Below are positions 1-11,827 of a DNA stretch of 64,000 bases, piece by piece (position 1 is the first letter of the stretch; every line of letters starts with the position of its first letter). A program made the position numbers and the translations under genes. The DNA lies in assembly GCA_020740775.1 (NCBI GenBank), contig JAHEWK010000022.1, positions 682,001-746,000 on the forward strand. The letters are read 5' to 3'. A model generated the notes under the pieces. It saw nothing but the letters and a program-made list of their open reading frames with translations, did no database searches and was not told the origin of the DNA. This stretch comes from Ilyonectria destructans. Taxonomy: Eukaryota > Ascomycota > Sordariomycetes > Hypocreales > Nectriaceae.

Positions 1-64
1 CTGCACTTTATTCCTGAACAATCTAACGCTACCCAACGCTCTCCAAGCTGTCCAACGCGGCGTG

Positions 65-1932
65 TCAGCACTGTCGTGATCCCGCACAGCGATTCTTCGT
101 ACCGGCATGTGAGAAGCGTGCATCATTCCCCTTTGTCGAATAGGACTCGGACCTCCTGGCCGGGTGAGAGGACAATTCCGCCCTCAACACCGGATCCTCG
201 GTGTCGTCTGCCCCAGAGGCACTGGTGGCCGTCTCGTAACGCTGAAAGATGCGACACAGCACGTATGCCATCTGCACCTGGGCAAACTGCTGACCGATAC
301 ACAGTCTCGGCCCCGAGTTGAAGGGGATGAACTCGTGTGGCTTTGGGCGCCAGTGCTCCCATCGCTCAGGCCTGAACTTATCGGCGTCCGGGCACAGATC
401 TCGACGCCGCTGCATGACCAGCGTCGAGTAGGCCACCTGCGTCCCAGCCGGAACGCCCAGAGGCTCGTCGCCGTACTTGCCGCCTCCTCGCGGCAGCGCC
501 GTGTCCCTCAGCGCCACCCGGACGTTGAAGGGGACGGCAGGATACAGGCGAAGAGTCTCGTTTATGATGGCTTCCAGGCGCGACATGCTCTTTAGCTGCG
601 CGTACGTAGGTTGGCCGCCGGTAGGCAGCGTCTCCAGAATCTCCGCCCTCAGTCTTCGCACCACCTCTAGTCGGCGGCTGAGCTCATACATAGCCCACGA
701 GAGTGTGGCTGCTGTCGTATCGCGGCCGGCCAGCAGAACGGAGACGGTCTGGTCCCTGAGGGCCTTGCGGTCACTGGTACGGCTGGCCAATTCGTCAAGG
801 AAGCTGGACTGCTCGTCATCTTGATCTCCCTTGTCGGCGACGAGCCTCGGGCCCGCCTGGCAAACCTGCAGGACTCGCTCGACGTAGCGGTTCACGAAAT
901 CGTCAACGATTCGGAGATTGAACCAGAAGCATCCTTTCGGGATATACAGCCTCAGCTTGGCCGCTCGCACGAGGGCGTTCTGAAGTCGCTGAGTCTCGTC
1001 GAAAGCGTCGGCAAATTCCCGACTTTGGTGCCTAGATGAAACAAAAGTCAGTCTATGACTTGAACGTTCGTTGTGTTGTAATGAGTAGACGGGGGTGGGT
1101 GGGTAAAGGTTGAAGCTGCCTACCGTAGCGACTCGGCGTCGTTGCCCAAGAGCACACTCGTGGTCACGTCGAGTGTGAAGCGGAAGAATGCATCACGCAT
1201 GTCAACGCCTCCGCCGTCGACCAGGTGGACATGGGCACTTGGCCCTCCGCTGTCCAATGGCCCCCCATGCTCGATCACCTGGAGAAGGGTGTCCACGTGC
1301 GATTCGAAGCAGCTCAGATCGCTGATCCGATTGCTGGCAAAGTAGCGCCGGATGAGCTGTCGGCTGTCCTGCCACCGAGGTCCGTCTTGGGTGAAGATAC
1401 TGTCCCCGAGGAGGTCACTCCAGGCGTCACGGAACTGGTCTCCCTTCCCAAAGTCGCCGAACTGAGTGACCAGGACCGCCCCAATGTTCTCCGGATCCGC
1501 CGTGAAGATGACGCGCTCGTTGAGAACGCGGACCTCGGTGGTCCAGAGAGTGGCGTTTCGGAGCAAAGTATCGCGCCAGTACGTGTAGTTCTGCCGAGTC
1601 AAGGTGGCTTTGATACTTGCAGCGAGAAAGTCGAGCCCTAGGACGGTGTTAGTCACCACAGATCTCACCATGGAGCAGCGGGATGAACAGTAGGACGACG
1701 GTGGACTGGGATGCATTATCATGCATAGACCTAGCCAGACGCAGGAACAAGGAGAGAGACACAGACCGAATGGAACTCGAGTCTTGATGCAGGGGGCATA
1801 ACTCCCCAAGCGCTTCACTCGGATGCGCTCGTGGAAGCGGGCGAAGAGAAGGAAGAGCATGTAAGTAATCATGAGCAAGGTGGAGGCAGACGCCAAGGAG
1901 ACATGCTCCATCAGCGTTTGGACAGACCCCAT
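65..1932 (-). CDS. cytochrome P450 monooxygenase, CYP52-like, with C-terminal frameshift
   Basis: Haem-thiolate monooxygenase, probably ER-anchored. CYP52-like enzymes typically hydroxylate alkanes or fatty acids at the chain end; the substrate here is unknown. Proposed exons (minus): 1932-1767, 1637-1124, 1031-65, giving 548 aa. The introns are GTCTGT..CTAG and GTAGGC..CTAG and both keep phase. An N-terminal hydrophobic anchor lies near residues 8-30. The I-helix AGRDTTAATLSW starts near residue 328, the K-helix ETLR near 385, and the haem loop FNSGPRLCIGQ near 463-473 with ligand Cys about 471. The PERW segment is also present. Anomaly: after the haem region the frame runs into a low-similarity tail. 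The conserved P450 ending (GGIVLSPGQEVRVLFDKGE) is read in another frame and stops at 123, so a 1-bp indel near 190-230 or an assembly error is likely. The family is clear; the subfamily is not. Confidence 0.85.
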
Positions 1933-2445
1933 CTCGAAAGTAAAAGCGGTGATGCCCAACAAGCTGAAGAAGGAGAAGAAGGGTATGGGTAAAGTATCTA
2001 GGTAGGCAAACAGCGATCCATATTGCCAGTGTCGCCATGTTTAAGGCTGGGGCCTAGAAGTAGCTAGCTATATAGCTGCTACCTCCGAGCCCAAGTCCAA
2101 TTTATTGTGCATCAGGCCACACAACAAGGACGCATCAAAGATAGAACCTCGAGGGCATGCTCGAGTCCGAGGTTGGTTCCTGGCCCAGGTACCGCTGTGG
2201 AGATGGCAGGCCGTGCATGTAGATCTGCAGCCTGTACAGCGACGGGACGTTGCGTCGCGCTGAAAGTGTGGTAGTCGAGCCTTGTCGGGCAACTCGGAAA
2301 AGTAAGTCCCAGCGGAGCAACCAGACCGAAAGAGAGGACCTCTACCAAGGAGTCCCCACGACTCACGCACCGCATAGTCAGTTGTTTCGTCTTACTGTCT
2401 GTCTCGTCCGCCTTCTGCTCCGTTTCTTCGGCTTGAAGCCAACCC

Positions 2446-2757
2446 ATGGCCGCCTCTTGTCGAACCCGACCCCCAACTGCTCGGAGTACGGCTACGTCAT
2501 CGTTCTTGTCAGCGTCCCCTTCCATCATCGCCGCCAACAAGATCCTCGACGCCAACCTGACGTCGGAGAGCATGACCTACGTGTGGCTGGCCAATTTCTG
2601 CGGGCTGCCGTCCGTGTCGGTTCCCGCGGGCTTCATCGTCCATGAGGGCCAGGAGCGAGCCAGTCAGGAAGCCGACGAGCCATGCGGGGGGAAAAGCCTG
2701 CTCGCATTTGCCGCCGAGGCAGAGGCTGTGGGGAGGGTTGGACAGCTACTAAATTAG
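2446..2757 (+). pseudogene. amidase-family C-terminal remnant
   Basis: A short open stretch (about 103 codons) carries a segment resembling the C-terminal part of amidase-signature enzymes: TYVWLANFCGLPSVSVPAGF, where the family usually has a WLANFxGxPAISVPxG-like strand-loop. A downstream SLLAFAAEAE resembles the helix that ends these enzymes. The catalytic Ser-Ser-Lys region and the GGSS block are absent and no upstream exons were found, so it reads as a decayed C-terminal fragment. The similarity is from memory of the family, not from alignment. It lies head-to-head with the P450 start, about 500 bp away. Confidence 0.45.
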
Positions 2758-4253
2758 TACAGACATACGTATGTATCTAGGTATACCCAGTAGGCAATGG
2801 AATAGACACACTAGACATCATGCGGGCGACATGATCCATTTTAGTCCTCTTCACAGCTACATGCTGCATGTTTGACTTTGTTTCCTGAAGCCAACCTCGT
2901 AGCACAGATAAATCCCCACCGTGGGTAGCCCTGCCTGGAGATTAGTCCGTCGCAGGTGGCAGGGGTACCTTTTCAAGCTAAAAAAGCTTTCGCCACCTTG
3001 CGATCAGCGCGACATTCGTCGAACGTACGTGACATTCGTCGAACATACTTGACACAACCCTGTTACGAACGTGTTCTCGCCCTGGTCTAGTGCCTACTAG
3101 CTTCGATACTTTGTGACGTGCGTGCGCTTGGCTTTTCTTTTGTTTTTTTTACTCCAGACGAGGCGTCTGAGGAAGTTCGTGACGATAACGGTGAGTCACA
3201 AGGAGTCATATGCCCGGAGTGGGTACCGTCGCAGCGTCCATCAGCGAACTCGGGTCTGACTACGTAGGTGATGTATGTAAGTGCTTTGAAAGGTGTAGGC
3301 ACAGATCTACAAGTGCAGACGCCTTTCGAGGGACTAGCGCGTTACATTTTTGCTACTCCTCACTTTCGACGTATTTGCGAGCTGCTGAGGGGGCATGCAC
3401 ATTTCCATGGCCGGTACGGTGTGGGTGCTGGAAATGCTCCTCGCCTGCACCTTACCCGGCAGGGAAGACAGGACCGTCCCACCAAGTTGAGGCATGCCCA
3501 GTGCGTACGCTGAGAACATTGACTGCGGGCACTCGAGGCACTCGTTTTGGACAAGAGTGACGTGTGTGTGTATGTATGTATGTGTGTGTATGTATGTATG
3601 TATGTGTGTATGTATGTGTGTGTGTGTGTATGTGTGTGTGTGTGTGTATTAATCTAAAGGTTATTTCGTCGAGGTATTGCCCTGCTGGTCCGCTCACATC
3701 AAATCCCAGCTCGCTTATTTGCCTAAAAGCCGGGTATGTATCCTCCTATCTACAGAGACTAATGGGTACCTCTAAGACCTTTACCTAATCGGCTGCGGAT
3801 TTTGATTAGCTCGTATAGCTTGATAGTCACGAAGTAGAAAGCCTGATATGGATAGAGTAGTAGTACCTAGTTCCGGCAGCTCCAGCTAACAGCTAAGCCC
3901 ACTATTCCTAGAAGTCTCTGCAAAGCGACAGATCAAGGAGTCTTTGAACTGGCGCAGATTCTAGTAGCAGAAGAGGGATATGCAAACTAATGCATGCTAA
4001 TTCACTTCTAGCCGATTGAACCTTTCAGATGCTTGCGGCCTGTGTGGTCAGTTCAGGCTTGTAAGCATATGAGTACAGAGCTCTCCTCCAAAGTTCCTGC
4101 ACAATTTCTGTCTAGAATGTTGTGGCAGAATTCAAATCAATGTAATTTTTCTTATAACGACAACTACGTCTCAAATATTTCCTGCTTGTTTAGCAATGAT
4201 CCTTAAAGGTCACCCCAAAGGAGGACAAGAAGAGAACCAAAACATGAGCCTCT
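2758..4253. other. intergenic, no supported gene
   Basis: Only short ORFs without recognisable motifs or good splice patterns. A TGTG/TATG microsatellite occupies about 3560-3650. Nothing else could be supported. Confidence 0.6.
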
Positions 4254-5663
4254 CTACAGAGGCAGTTGAGCGGATCTCCCGTCACAGCAATCTCCATTTT
4301 GCTTTCCATGTATTCTCAGCGACCGACGAAGGCCGTGCGGCTGGGTGGATGACGGCTGCTTCTCGGTACTAGTACACCCGTCGCATCCATAGCGCTTATA
4401 TGGTGAGCCCTTGATGCTGACGTGGGCGCAGTGTTGCCAGGATTGGCAACTTTGGCATCGGATTCGACCGAGCTCATCGCCTGCCACGCCCGCAGGTAAG
4501 CTCGGATCCTTGGACGCTCTAGGTGCTGTGCACAACGGTGCCTTTTGACATATCCCTTGACCTACCCCTTGACCATTGGCTCTAGCTTGCCTCTGAGCTG
4601 GTCCTCGATTTGCTCTGCTACGGGTCTTAGCTTTGCCCTTCTTCTTTTTCGAAGCTGAGATCCGACCAACGCGTCTAGTTTGACTGCCTTTGCGTGAACC
4701 AAGTGACCCTCTAAGCACCTCCACGGAACCCTGTGTTTGTCGCATCATCTCTTTGATGGCCTTGGCCTGTTTAACTGTGCGAGGAGAGCTTGGAAGGGGC
4801 CGCCGTGGCTTGGATGCTTCGAAGGACCTTTGCATGCTCGCAAGCTCTTCTCGAAGTTCTGCGTGGGCCTCGCCGGTCATGGGAACGAACTCGTTCATCG
4901 TAAATTGTAAGTCGACGAGCTGGCTCTGAAGGCTGAGAAGGGTGCTGTTGATGCTCGGCTGCCATTGGGAGAGTGCCTCTTCCAACAGAGTCCGCAGGCT
5001 TCCGAGTTCTCTGTTGAAAGAACCTAAGAACGGGCCCTTGATTTCGTCCATTACCGTAGCAGCAACTGCCTTACTCAGTTGTTTCCCGTTCTCTTTCATG
5101 AAGGCTTGCATCCCCTGTTGAACTCCAGAAACAAAGGGATTCAATGGAGAGCCCTTGAGGCCAGGGCCAGCATAGCCAGGCCAGTGCGGCGGGAATGTTT
5201 TAGTGGACGGTGCGTGTGGTTGCTGTGCATGTTGCCACTGTAGGTGTTGCCACTGTGCGTGTTGCTGCTGTGCATCCAAATGTTGCTGCTGTGCCTGTTG
5301 CTGCTGTGCCTGTTGCTGCTGTGCCTGTTGCTGCTGTGCCTGTTGCTGCTGTACCTGTTGCTGCTGTGCATACTGCTGCTGTGCATCCAAATGTTGCTGC
5401 TGTGCATGTTGCTGCTGTGCCTGTTGCTGCTGTGCCTGTTGCTGCTGTGCCTGTTGCTGCTGTGCATGTTGCTGCTGTGCCTGTTGCTGTTGTGCGCACT
5501 GCTGTTGTGCATCCAAATGTGGCTGCTGTGTTTGTTGAGGTGGTGTTCCTGGATGTGTAGGGGTAGGCGATGGAAACTGCTGGTCCGGTCTGGCCCAACC
5601 CGGTCGAAAGGGTGGAATGGGCGAGGCAAAGGACGGCGGCTTCTGAGGCTCTCCGAATGTCAT
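4254..5663 (-). CDS. Gln-rich low-complexity protein with C-terminal half PHD-like zinc motif
   Basis: A 469-residue single-exon ORF. Residues about 45-155 are a tandem repeat of AQQQQ-type pentapeptides punctuated by HLDAQQQ, encoded by an imperfect 15-bp DNA repeat. Residues about 165-300 are predicted helical and low in complexity. A basic stretch (KKKKGKAKTRSRANR) near residue 340 could be a nuclear signal. Near the C-terminus CQSCQSWQHCAH...CDGC resembles the second half of a PHD finger (CxxC...WxH...CxxC); the first metal site of the finger is not visible. I do not recognise the family. A nuclear chromatin- or DNA-associated role is inference from the basic stretch and the zinc-like motif only. 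The ATG at 5663 is the first in the frame. Confidence 0.55.
   Translation of the reverse strand: MTFGEPQKPPSFASPIPPFRPGWARPDQQFPSPTPTHPGTPPQQTQQPHLDAQQQCAQQQQAQQQHAQQQQAQQQQAQQQQAQQQHAQQQHLDAQQQYAQQQQVQQQQAQQQQAQQQQAQQQQAQQQHLDAQQQHAQWQHLQWQHAQQPHAPSTKTFPPHWPGYAGPGLKGSPLNPFVSGVQQGMQAFMKENGKQLSKAVAATVMDEIKGPFLGSFNRELGSLRTLLEEALSQWQPSINSTLLSLQSQLVDLQFTMNEFVPMTGEAHAELREELASMQRSFEASKPRRPLPSSPRTVKQAKAIKEMMRQTQGSVEVLRGSLGSRKGSQTRRVGRISASKKKKGKAKTRSRANRGPAQRQARANGQGVGQGICQKAPLCTAPRASKDPSLPAGVAGDELGRIRCQSCQSWQHCAHVSIKGSPYKRYGCDGCTSTEKQPSSTQPHGLRRSLRIHGKQNGDCCDGRSAQLPL
5215..5545. repeat. 15-bp CAG/CTG-type minisatellite inside the Q-rich gene
   Basis: Imperfect tandem copies of TGTTGCTGCTGTGCC (plus strand), with variants TGTGCA, TGTACC and CATCCAAA spacers. 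In the gene it encodes AQQQQ/HLDAQQQ. Because the unit is a multiple of three, copy-number changes stay in frame. Confidence 0.9.
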
Positions 5664-8329
5664 AGTGAAGTGAAATGAGAAGTGACAGAAACAGATGAGA
5701 AGGGGGAAAGAAAGAAAGAAAGTTCCGTGACTTTTATGAGTGCAGAGCCCGACAAAGAAATCGTCAACCTTTCATTATACAATGTTCTGCACGTACACAC
5801 AGTGCACTTACGTATCGTACAGGTTGAGACGACATGAGTTTGCTATGTACATGCCATCTGTCAGAGACCTTGATCGGCACTGGCTCCTGGGGCGGAAACC
5901 CGGACGAAGCTGGCTGGCCTACTCGAACTGCTAGTAGGACCACATGTCAGGCCCCTCATCAGGCACCGTCCACCTGTCTGCTGTAGATCCTTGACATCTA
6001 GCGACACCGGGATCCCCTTTAGGACGCATCGTTCCACCCTTTGTCGTCGCTTAGTTACGTAGTTACACACAATACACACGTGGTTGTGCTAACCGAAACC
6101 CAATCCGCCCCCGTCCCCCCAATCCCCTCAGATACTTGCTTCCTCCACAACACGACCCCTGAAAGGTTGTAACTCCGTGACGTAGTGCTCACATGGGGCA
6201 CACAACATGTGTCAGTATGGCTTCGACTCCAGCTCGATTGACGCCAACTCGATTGAACGCCGACAGGAGTCAAAACGTTCCATATATCGAGATCGCCGCT
6301 TGTCACATTCTTTTCTTCTCTTCTCACGCTGATACATACTCCGTACGTATGGTACGGTATAGTTATTTTCTCCTTGCATATCTAATTTATCTAGATAGAT
6401 CAAGATCAAGTGCAATATTATATACAAACAGTAAATTCAATCACGTGGACAAATATCTCTTAGGATAAGTGAGGGCGAGGAAAATCAGGCAATGGCATAT
6501 ACCTCCTATAAAACCCTCCTCCCGACGATTGTGCAGTAGCTTAACGGTAAAAATCCTCAAGTATCTCCTATCAGTATGGGGCCTCGGGTTCAGCTTCTTA
6601 ACTTGGGCCCTGATCGGATGTGTCGCTAAACATTAAGTTAGACGATAGAGATGCATCGAGCCTGCATAATAATTCTAGCCATACTGCATGTACCCCCGTC
6701 TGTTAGTTATGAAGGATGGAGACAGGGCTTACCCATTTTCGGCTCACTGCGGCAGCTTCACCCCACCAGCTTTGGGCTATCGCGGCCCAGAGTAGAAGGT
6801 ACACTGATTCCCACCTATTTTAGCCTGTGATACAAGTCCTAGCAGTCCCCCTCCATACAAACCACAACATTTCAGTGGTCTTGTTTTTGGTGAGTCTTGC
6901 GTTCCACGTTACACCGCGGCTGTAACAGGGATGTGAAGTTCCGGCTGTCCGTTGCTGGTGCGGCACCTCGTATTCGCATTGACTTGTACTGACGAAAGAT
7001 AAGGTGTTTTCTTGGCGCGACTTTTCAAAACCACTTGGAAGAGAACATCTATCTCAAATTACTCTCGCCAACCAGAGCATTGACCGCGTCTACAGCCATC
7101 AAGTATTTCAAATGATAGCTTGAGACTTGCCCCGGTTTGTGGAGATACATTATCGGTAGCACTGGCATACGCTTAAATTGAGGTACCTGGACAGGCAGAC
7201 TGTGGTAAATCGTGAAGTATTGATCTACCAGGAGTGACGAATGAGGGTATCTCCTCGCGTTCGAGAGCCACTCAGCATTCGCTATTCTAGGTGGCGATAT
7301 ACTGTCAACGCGCTAACATTTGAAATCCTTGAGGGCTGTACCATGTTCGCCACAATAAATACGAGATTGGAACTTTCGTTTGCTCCGAACCCCCTGTCCT
7401 GCAGATCTCACCCCTTTGAGCGCGATTACGCGCGTAGCTAGCTCATGGTCTCGCGAACGAAGGAGTGGGTGGTTCACTCGTACAGCAACGACCAACATCG
7501 AGTTAGCAGGGAATGCAACAGACATCGGTTACCATTCGAGGGTGAATGAGTTCTGCTAGATGGAATGGCGTCACCGAAACTACCATGGCTCATGTGACAT
7601 GGCAACGATGCGCGACACACGGAGCCTCGGTTCGGAGCCGATGGTTGTTCACTTCCAACCTACAAACTGGTAGCAAAAGTGAGTTGGGTTTGCGACATGG
7701 GAGCTGCCAAGTCGTAGCCAATTTGAGTAACAGAATCGTTGAAAGCTAACGACCAACAGCCGTATCACGACCAACAGGAGTGTAACGACCAACAGGCGGG
7801 TCTGTGTCTGAGCGCGAACATGGCGTAACAGGATGGAAGGATCAGCGTGTACGGAAAGAATGAGGGAAAAGGAAAAACTGAAAGGAGCCAGAAGAACAAG
7901 AAAGGAGAGAGAAGAAACAAAGAAGAAAGACAAGAAAAACAAGGGAAAAGAAATTGGAGGAAGAGAAATGCTGTACGCGCAACAAAAGCCGCGCCCGGTA
8001 ACAACATGTGCATAATGGAGCTGAGCAACTGCAATTCTTCTGATCTACTAGGCTAGCGAGCGCTGCTCGAATCCACCAGGGATCTTGAACTCGAGCATAA
8101 CCAACACGATCGGCAGATTGTTTGAATTGTCCCACGGCTTTTGCCATCCGAAGAGAGGATGCAATCAATACCAGCTCTCTGTGTTGGTTGAACGAAATGC
8201 AATAGCGTTCCAGGCTAGTAGGTGGAAGATGCGAGTTGGGTTGTAGAAATACAAGTGTCGCCGTGATGCCATTGCCGACTTTCCATCTGTTTCCACGCCG
8301 CCGCTTCTATCTTGGCCGAACACAGCGCC
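5664..8329. other. intergenic, no supported gene
   Basis: About 2.7 kb with only short non-conserved ORFs. A polypurine strand (A/G-rich) runs from about 7835 to 7975. A sequence resembling a Pol III A-box and B-box lies at about 6537-6595 but does not fold as a tRNA. No other feature can be supported. Confidence 0.6.
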
Positions 8330-9193
8330 ATGCCTGACAACAGCTTCCCTCAAGGTCCAGCTCGTTCGAAGCCCCGGCAGCAGCAGCATACCGAACACTC
8401 CGGGGAACGAGACTTAGACCTCGGCGGCCAGTTATGGAAAGGCCCAAGCCCTCAGACGGAGCTAGCTCCGACCGCGCAGCCGCAGCTCTCTAGCCCCGGG
8501 CAAGGCGTTGGCGACTGGGGTCCTGCCTCTGCCTCTACCTCTGCCTCTTCCGCCGACTCCGCACTGTCGGAGCTGTGCCAATTCTGGTACAACACTGGAT
8601 GGCAGCAGGGCGCCGCCAGCCAGGGCTACTCCCCGTACCAGGCCATGCCCGGTGCCCAGGCGGCACTCCCAGCAGCCAGCCCTCAGTTGCCGCTTCAGAC
8701 GAACACGACGGCGTCGCCAGCTGGGTATAATACCGTTACCGCCCAGGATGCGTGGTGGCCGCAGCAGGGCCAGCTCCTGAACCCGCCAGAGTCTGGTCTT
8801 CAGTCTCTGCCCCCTGCTCCTGCTGCCGACCTCTGGCGGGGCTCCACAGGCGGCGGGCTTCTGGGACCGTCCGGCGCTGACAGCGACCATGATCACCGGA
8901 ACAAGGCCAGATGCTGCTGCACATACAATGAGCTGCTCATAGAGGCCTTCCGCAGCAACCTCGGCCAGCCACTGAGCCCAAAAGACATTTACCAGTGGTT
9001 CGAGACAAACACGCATATTCCTACAAGCAAGAAAGCAAGCACTTGGAAGATGGGGATTCGCCGGAATCTGGCTTCGACCAGGGTGAGTTGTGTTGGCGTC
9101 CTGTATGAGAAGGCGGCCCGACTGATTGCTATCTAGACGTCCAAGAAATACCGTCGAGAAGGGGGTAAATGGGTGATGAGAGACCCACCATGA
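8330..9193 (+). CDS. forkhead-like winged-helix protein
   Basis: Putative nuclear DNA-binding protein. Exons 8330-9082 and 9137-9193 (intron 54 bp, GTGAGT..CTAG with a CTGAT branch-like motif) give 269 aa. Residues 1-190 are Pro/Gln/Ser/Ala-rich and look disordered. Residues about 193-266 resemble a forkhead domain: helix 1 YNELLIEAFRS, helix 2 SPKDIYQWFETNT, recognition helix WKMGIRRNLAS (family consensus WqNSIRHNLS), and wing strand KWVMRDP, which appears only after splicing. The recognition helix is divergent: the usual Asn-Ser before Ile is Met-Gly, and the usual His is Arg. The domain sits at the extreme C-terminus and the protein stops immediately after it, so wing 2 is missing. The ATG at 8330 is the first in the frame. 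Targets are unknown. Confidence 0.65.
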
Positions 9194-9619
9194 TGCGAGG
9201 CCATATGGGATGCTGCATGGTGAGTTGGGGATGGCTTGGATGTAGGACGTTCGACTAATAGGATAGAGGCCAATCATCCGTTGCAATCATCGCTTCTGTT
9301 ACTATCTTGTACGTACGAGCTGAATGGGCGGTCCCTGACACCGAGCCCCCACAAAGTGACGCCCACATGGCCATCGCGGGTTTTAGGAAGCGGTTCCGCC
9401 TTCTATACATTTCTTGGTTCTGGGCGCTCGGCCCATGATTCTCGTGGCCCTGCAGCCGATTCAAGCTCTTCTTGCTTGCGAACTCTGTCGGACATAACGA
9501 GCAGGCGTGTTCGGTCGAAAGGCTGGGGGGCGCTGGCGAAGAGACTGCGGAAAGAAACTGTGCAAGAAACTGATTGCTGGCACCTGGCATTCGTCCCACT
9601 GGCGGAGTTTATCACAGAG

Positions 9620-9875
9620 AAGACAACAGCCGCTATCTTCTATTAAATTCATAGCCGGCATCATCATCCAAGGCCACGACTGGCTATTTATCGCGACTAC
9701 TTATGAAAATAAAAGGGCAACCCTATATCACTCTATAAGGATCGGGGATACAGAGACCGAGCTTGGTGTCTATAAGATTGTGGCATCAGTGCAATGTCTC
9801 CAACGATGGGTTGAGAGAACATACTGGCCTGCGTTCAAAGCTGATATTTTGGGGATGGACATGTCACGAGATTGA
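9620..9875 (+). pseudogene. C-terminal remnant resembling fungal PD-(D/E)XK nuclease-like family
   Basis: The plus frame ending at 9875 contains IIQGHDWLFIATTYENKRAT followed by a LGVYKIVASVQCLQRWVERT-like segment and YWPAF. This order recalls the end of a large family of fungal hypothetical proteins annotated as PD-(D/E)XK nuclease-like (QGHDW..., LGVYKIVA, W...YWPWF). Upstream sequence in this frame does not look conserved, and no intact N-terminal domain or start was found. I treat it as a decayed fragment. Assignment is by recollection of the family, so confidence is limited. Confidence 0.4.
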
Positions 9876-10874
9876 TCATTGAACTCATGGCTTTGATATC
9901 TCGTCACGAATGCTGCATGACACCGCGTCTAATCAGCCAAATGAAGAACAGACCTAAGGGGTACATGAGCTCATCGCGTTCCTCTGCTCTTACTTCCGTT
10001 CGGTCCAAATGCATACACCTACGGGCGAGATCGTCTCCGTTCAGTGGAGGATGGAGAAACATCGAGAATGGACTGGGCGTCCGTGGTCTTGACTACCTGT
10101 CGTTTCCGATCATGCATGGGGACTTTGATCGTCGCTCTGGTCGGAACGGCGTTTAACAGGGGAGTGAGTGACCGTCGTGCATAGGTATGTGACAAACCTT
10201 GAACGCTTGAACGAACGTCTTGCCGTAGTGTCTGCCGGCTTCGATGGTGTGCAACATCGGGGGATTCCTTTGCTGCAGATGGAACGAGTCATGTGCGCTC
10301 AAGGAACCTACGTAGTAAACGAGTAGCTCGTACTGTTGGTGTGGAGGAGTGCTAGTCTCCTGGAAACGGGCCTCTACTTCAGGTACAAAAGAGTACTTCT
10401 GTCATCTGGCTAATAATGGCTTCTTCATTAACAGTAAAAGCTTATCTCAAGTAGCTTTCCGTACCCTGCTCGTAATCTGAATTTCAGAAACAGACCCATC
10501 CATTTTGGGGTTTTCGTGGCCTGAGTCGCCCCCTTCCTGGCGGTCATACTGTGCTGTCGGCCACCGAGCACTGATGACGTTTGTGTCGCTACAAACACGA
10601 CATTCAGGGGTGATGCGACGGAACACATCGTGGAGACATACTACGTACGTCTCGTCCGTGGCGTCGGCGTCTGCAGAGGCAGAGTGCCGAAATAGGTAAA
10701 GTGACGACAAGAGGAGACTGTGTGGCAATATTCTCATCGATATGCGCTCATCGGCCCCGCCGTTCAGCTACCGTATCGACTCAACAGGCCACAAGGATTT
10801 CAAACGTTCAATGCACTAGTACCTAATGTCAGATCGTGTGTATGTGTGCATGTGTGTATGTGTGTATGTATGTA
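9876..10874. other. intergenic, no supported gene
   Basis: No ORF with recognisable features. The right end (about 10842-10874) is a TGTG/TATG microsatellite into which the adjacent TIR element is inserted. Confidence 0.55.
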
Positions 10875-10975
10875 CCCGGCGGGTTGACTAGCCTGCTAGG
10901 CCCCCACTCTCCTGGCGGAGAGGTGGTATCACAACCCGTATCTGCGTCGCTTGCGTATCCGTATCTTCTAACTTT
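10875..10975 (+). repeat. left terminal inverted repeat of the A/T-core element
   Basis: About 100 bp, GC-rich, matching the reverse complement of 11828-11930 apart from a short variable patch after the first 16 bases and a few single differences. Confidence 0.85.
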
Positions 10976-11827
10976 AAAAATATACAACTAATTATATAGA
11001 ATAGCTATATTTAATATAGCTAGAAAATAAAATACTTTAAGTATTTAAATATAGTAATTAAAAATATTACAGTTTTTTAAAAGGTATTTAATAAGATATA
11101 AATTCTTAAAGAGAATATATTTTACTTTTTCCTATTAAAGTTTCTTAGGAAAATATTAGGAATTTTAAAATTTTAATGATATTTATTTAATAAGTATTAA
11201 AGATAATTATTTATAATTTTAATAAAAATATAATAAAGTACCTTAAGAAATACTATTATATAATAAAAATATTTTAATCTTATAAAAAGCTATTTATAAT
11301 TATTATATAATTATTCTTAAGAATATTTACTTTATTTTAATCTTTTAAAAATTAATTTAAGAATAATCTTTTTATAAGAATTTTCTATTCTATAAGATAT
11401 ATAATTACTATATTTTAGTATTTATCTTATATTTTATTTTTAATATTTATTAAAATATTCTTATATATTAAAAATCTATTCTTAAAGGTTATAATAAATT
11501 ATATATAATAGCTATATTTTTATGTATATTTTTGTATATTATTATATACTATACAGTATTTTCTATAAAATTATTAGTTCTTTTTTCTAAGAATCCAGAG
11601 AGATATATTTAAAAGAAGAGTATTTCCTACTATTATTTATAGATTTTCTTAGAAATTTATAATAAGAATATATAGAACCTAATATTTTTAAAGTCTTATA
11701 ACTCTTTAATTAAAAGCTTAAAATATATAATCTCTTGACTTTTGTATAATTAAATAGTAATACTATATTATACTATTTTTTAAATTAATTATATATAGAT
11801 TTATTCTATTTATATAGATTTTTAAAG

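Noticed and set aside
5200..5678. Cys-, Leu-, Val-, Thr- and Ser-rich ORFs opposite or in other frames of the Q-rich gene
   Set aside because: Shadows of the 15-bp CAG-type repeat; only the Q frame continues into non-repetitive, finger-bearing sequence.
6530..6600. tRNA-like A-box (TAGCTTAACGG) and B-box-like GGGTTCAGC
   Set aside because: No acceptor or anticodon stem pairs; at most a decayed Pol III relic.
9255..9599. Possible C2H2 finger (CSLCPTEF...HENH) on the minus strand
   Set aside because: Cys/His spacing is not standard and there is no start, second finger or conserved context.
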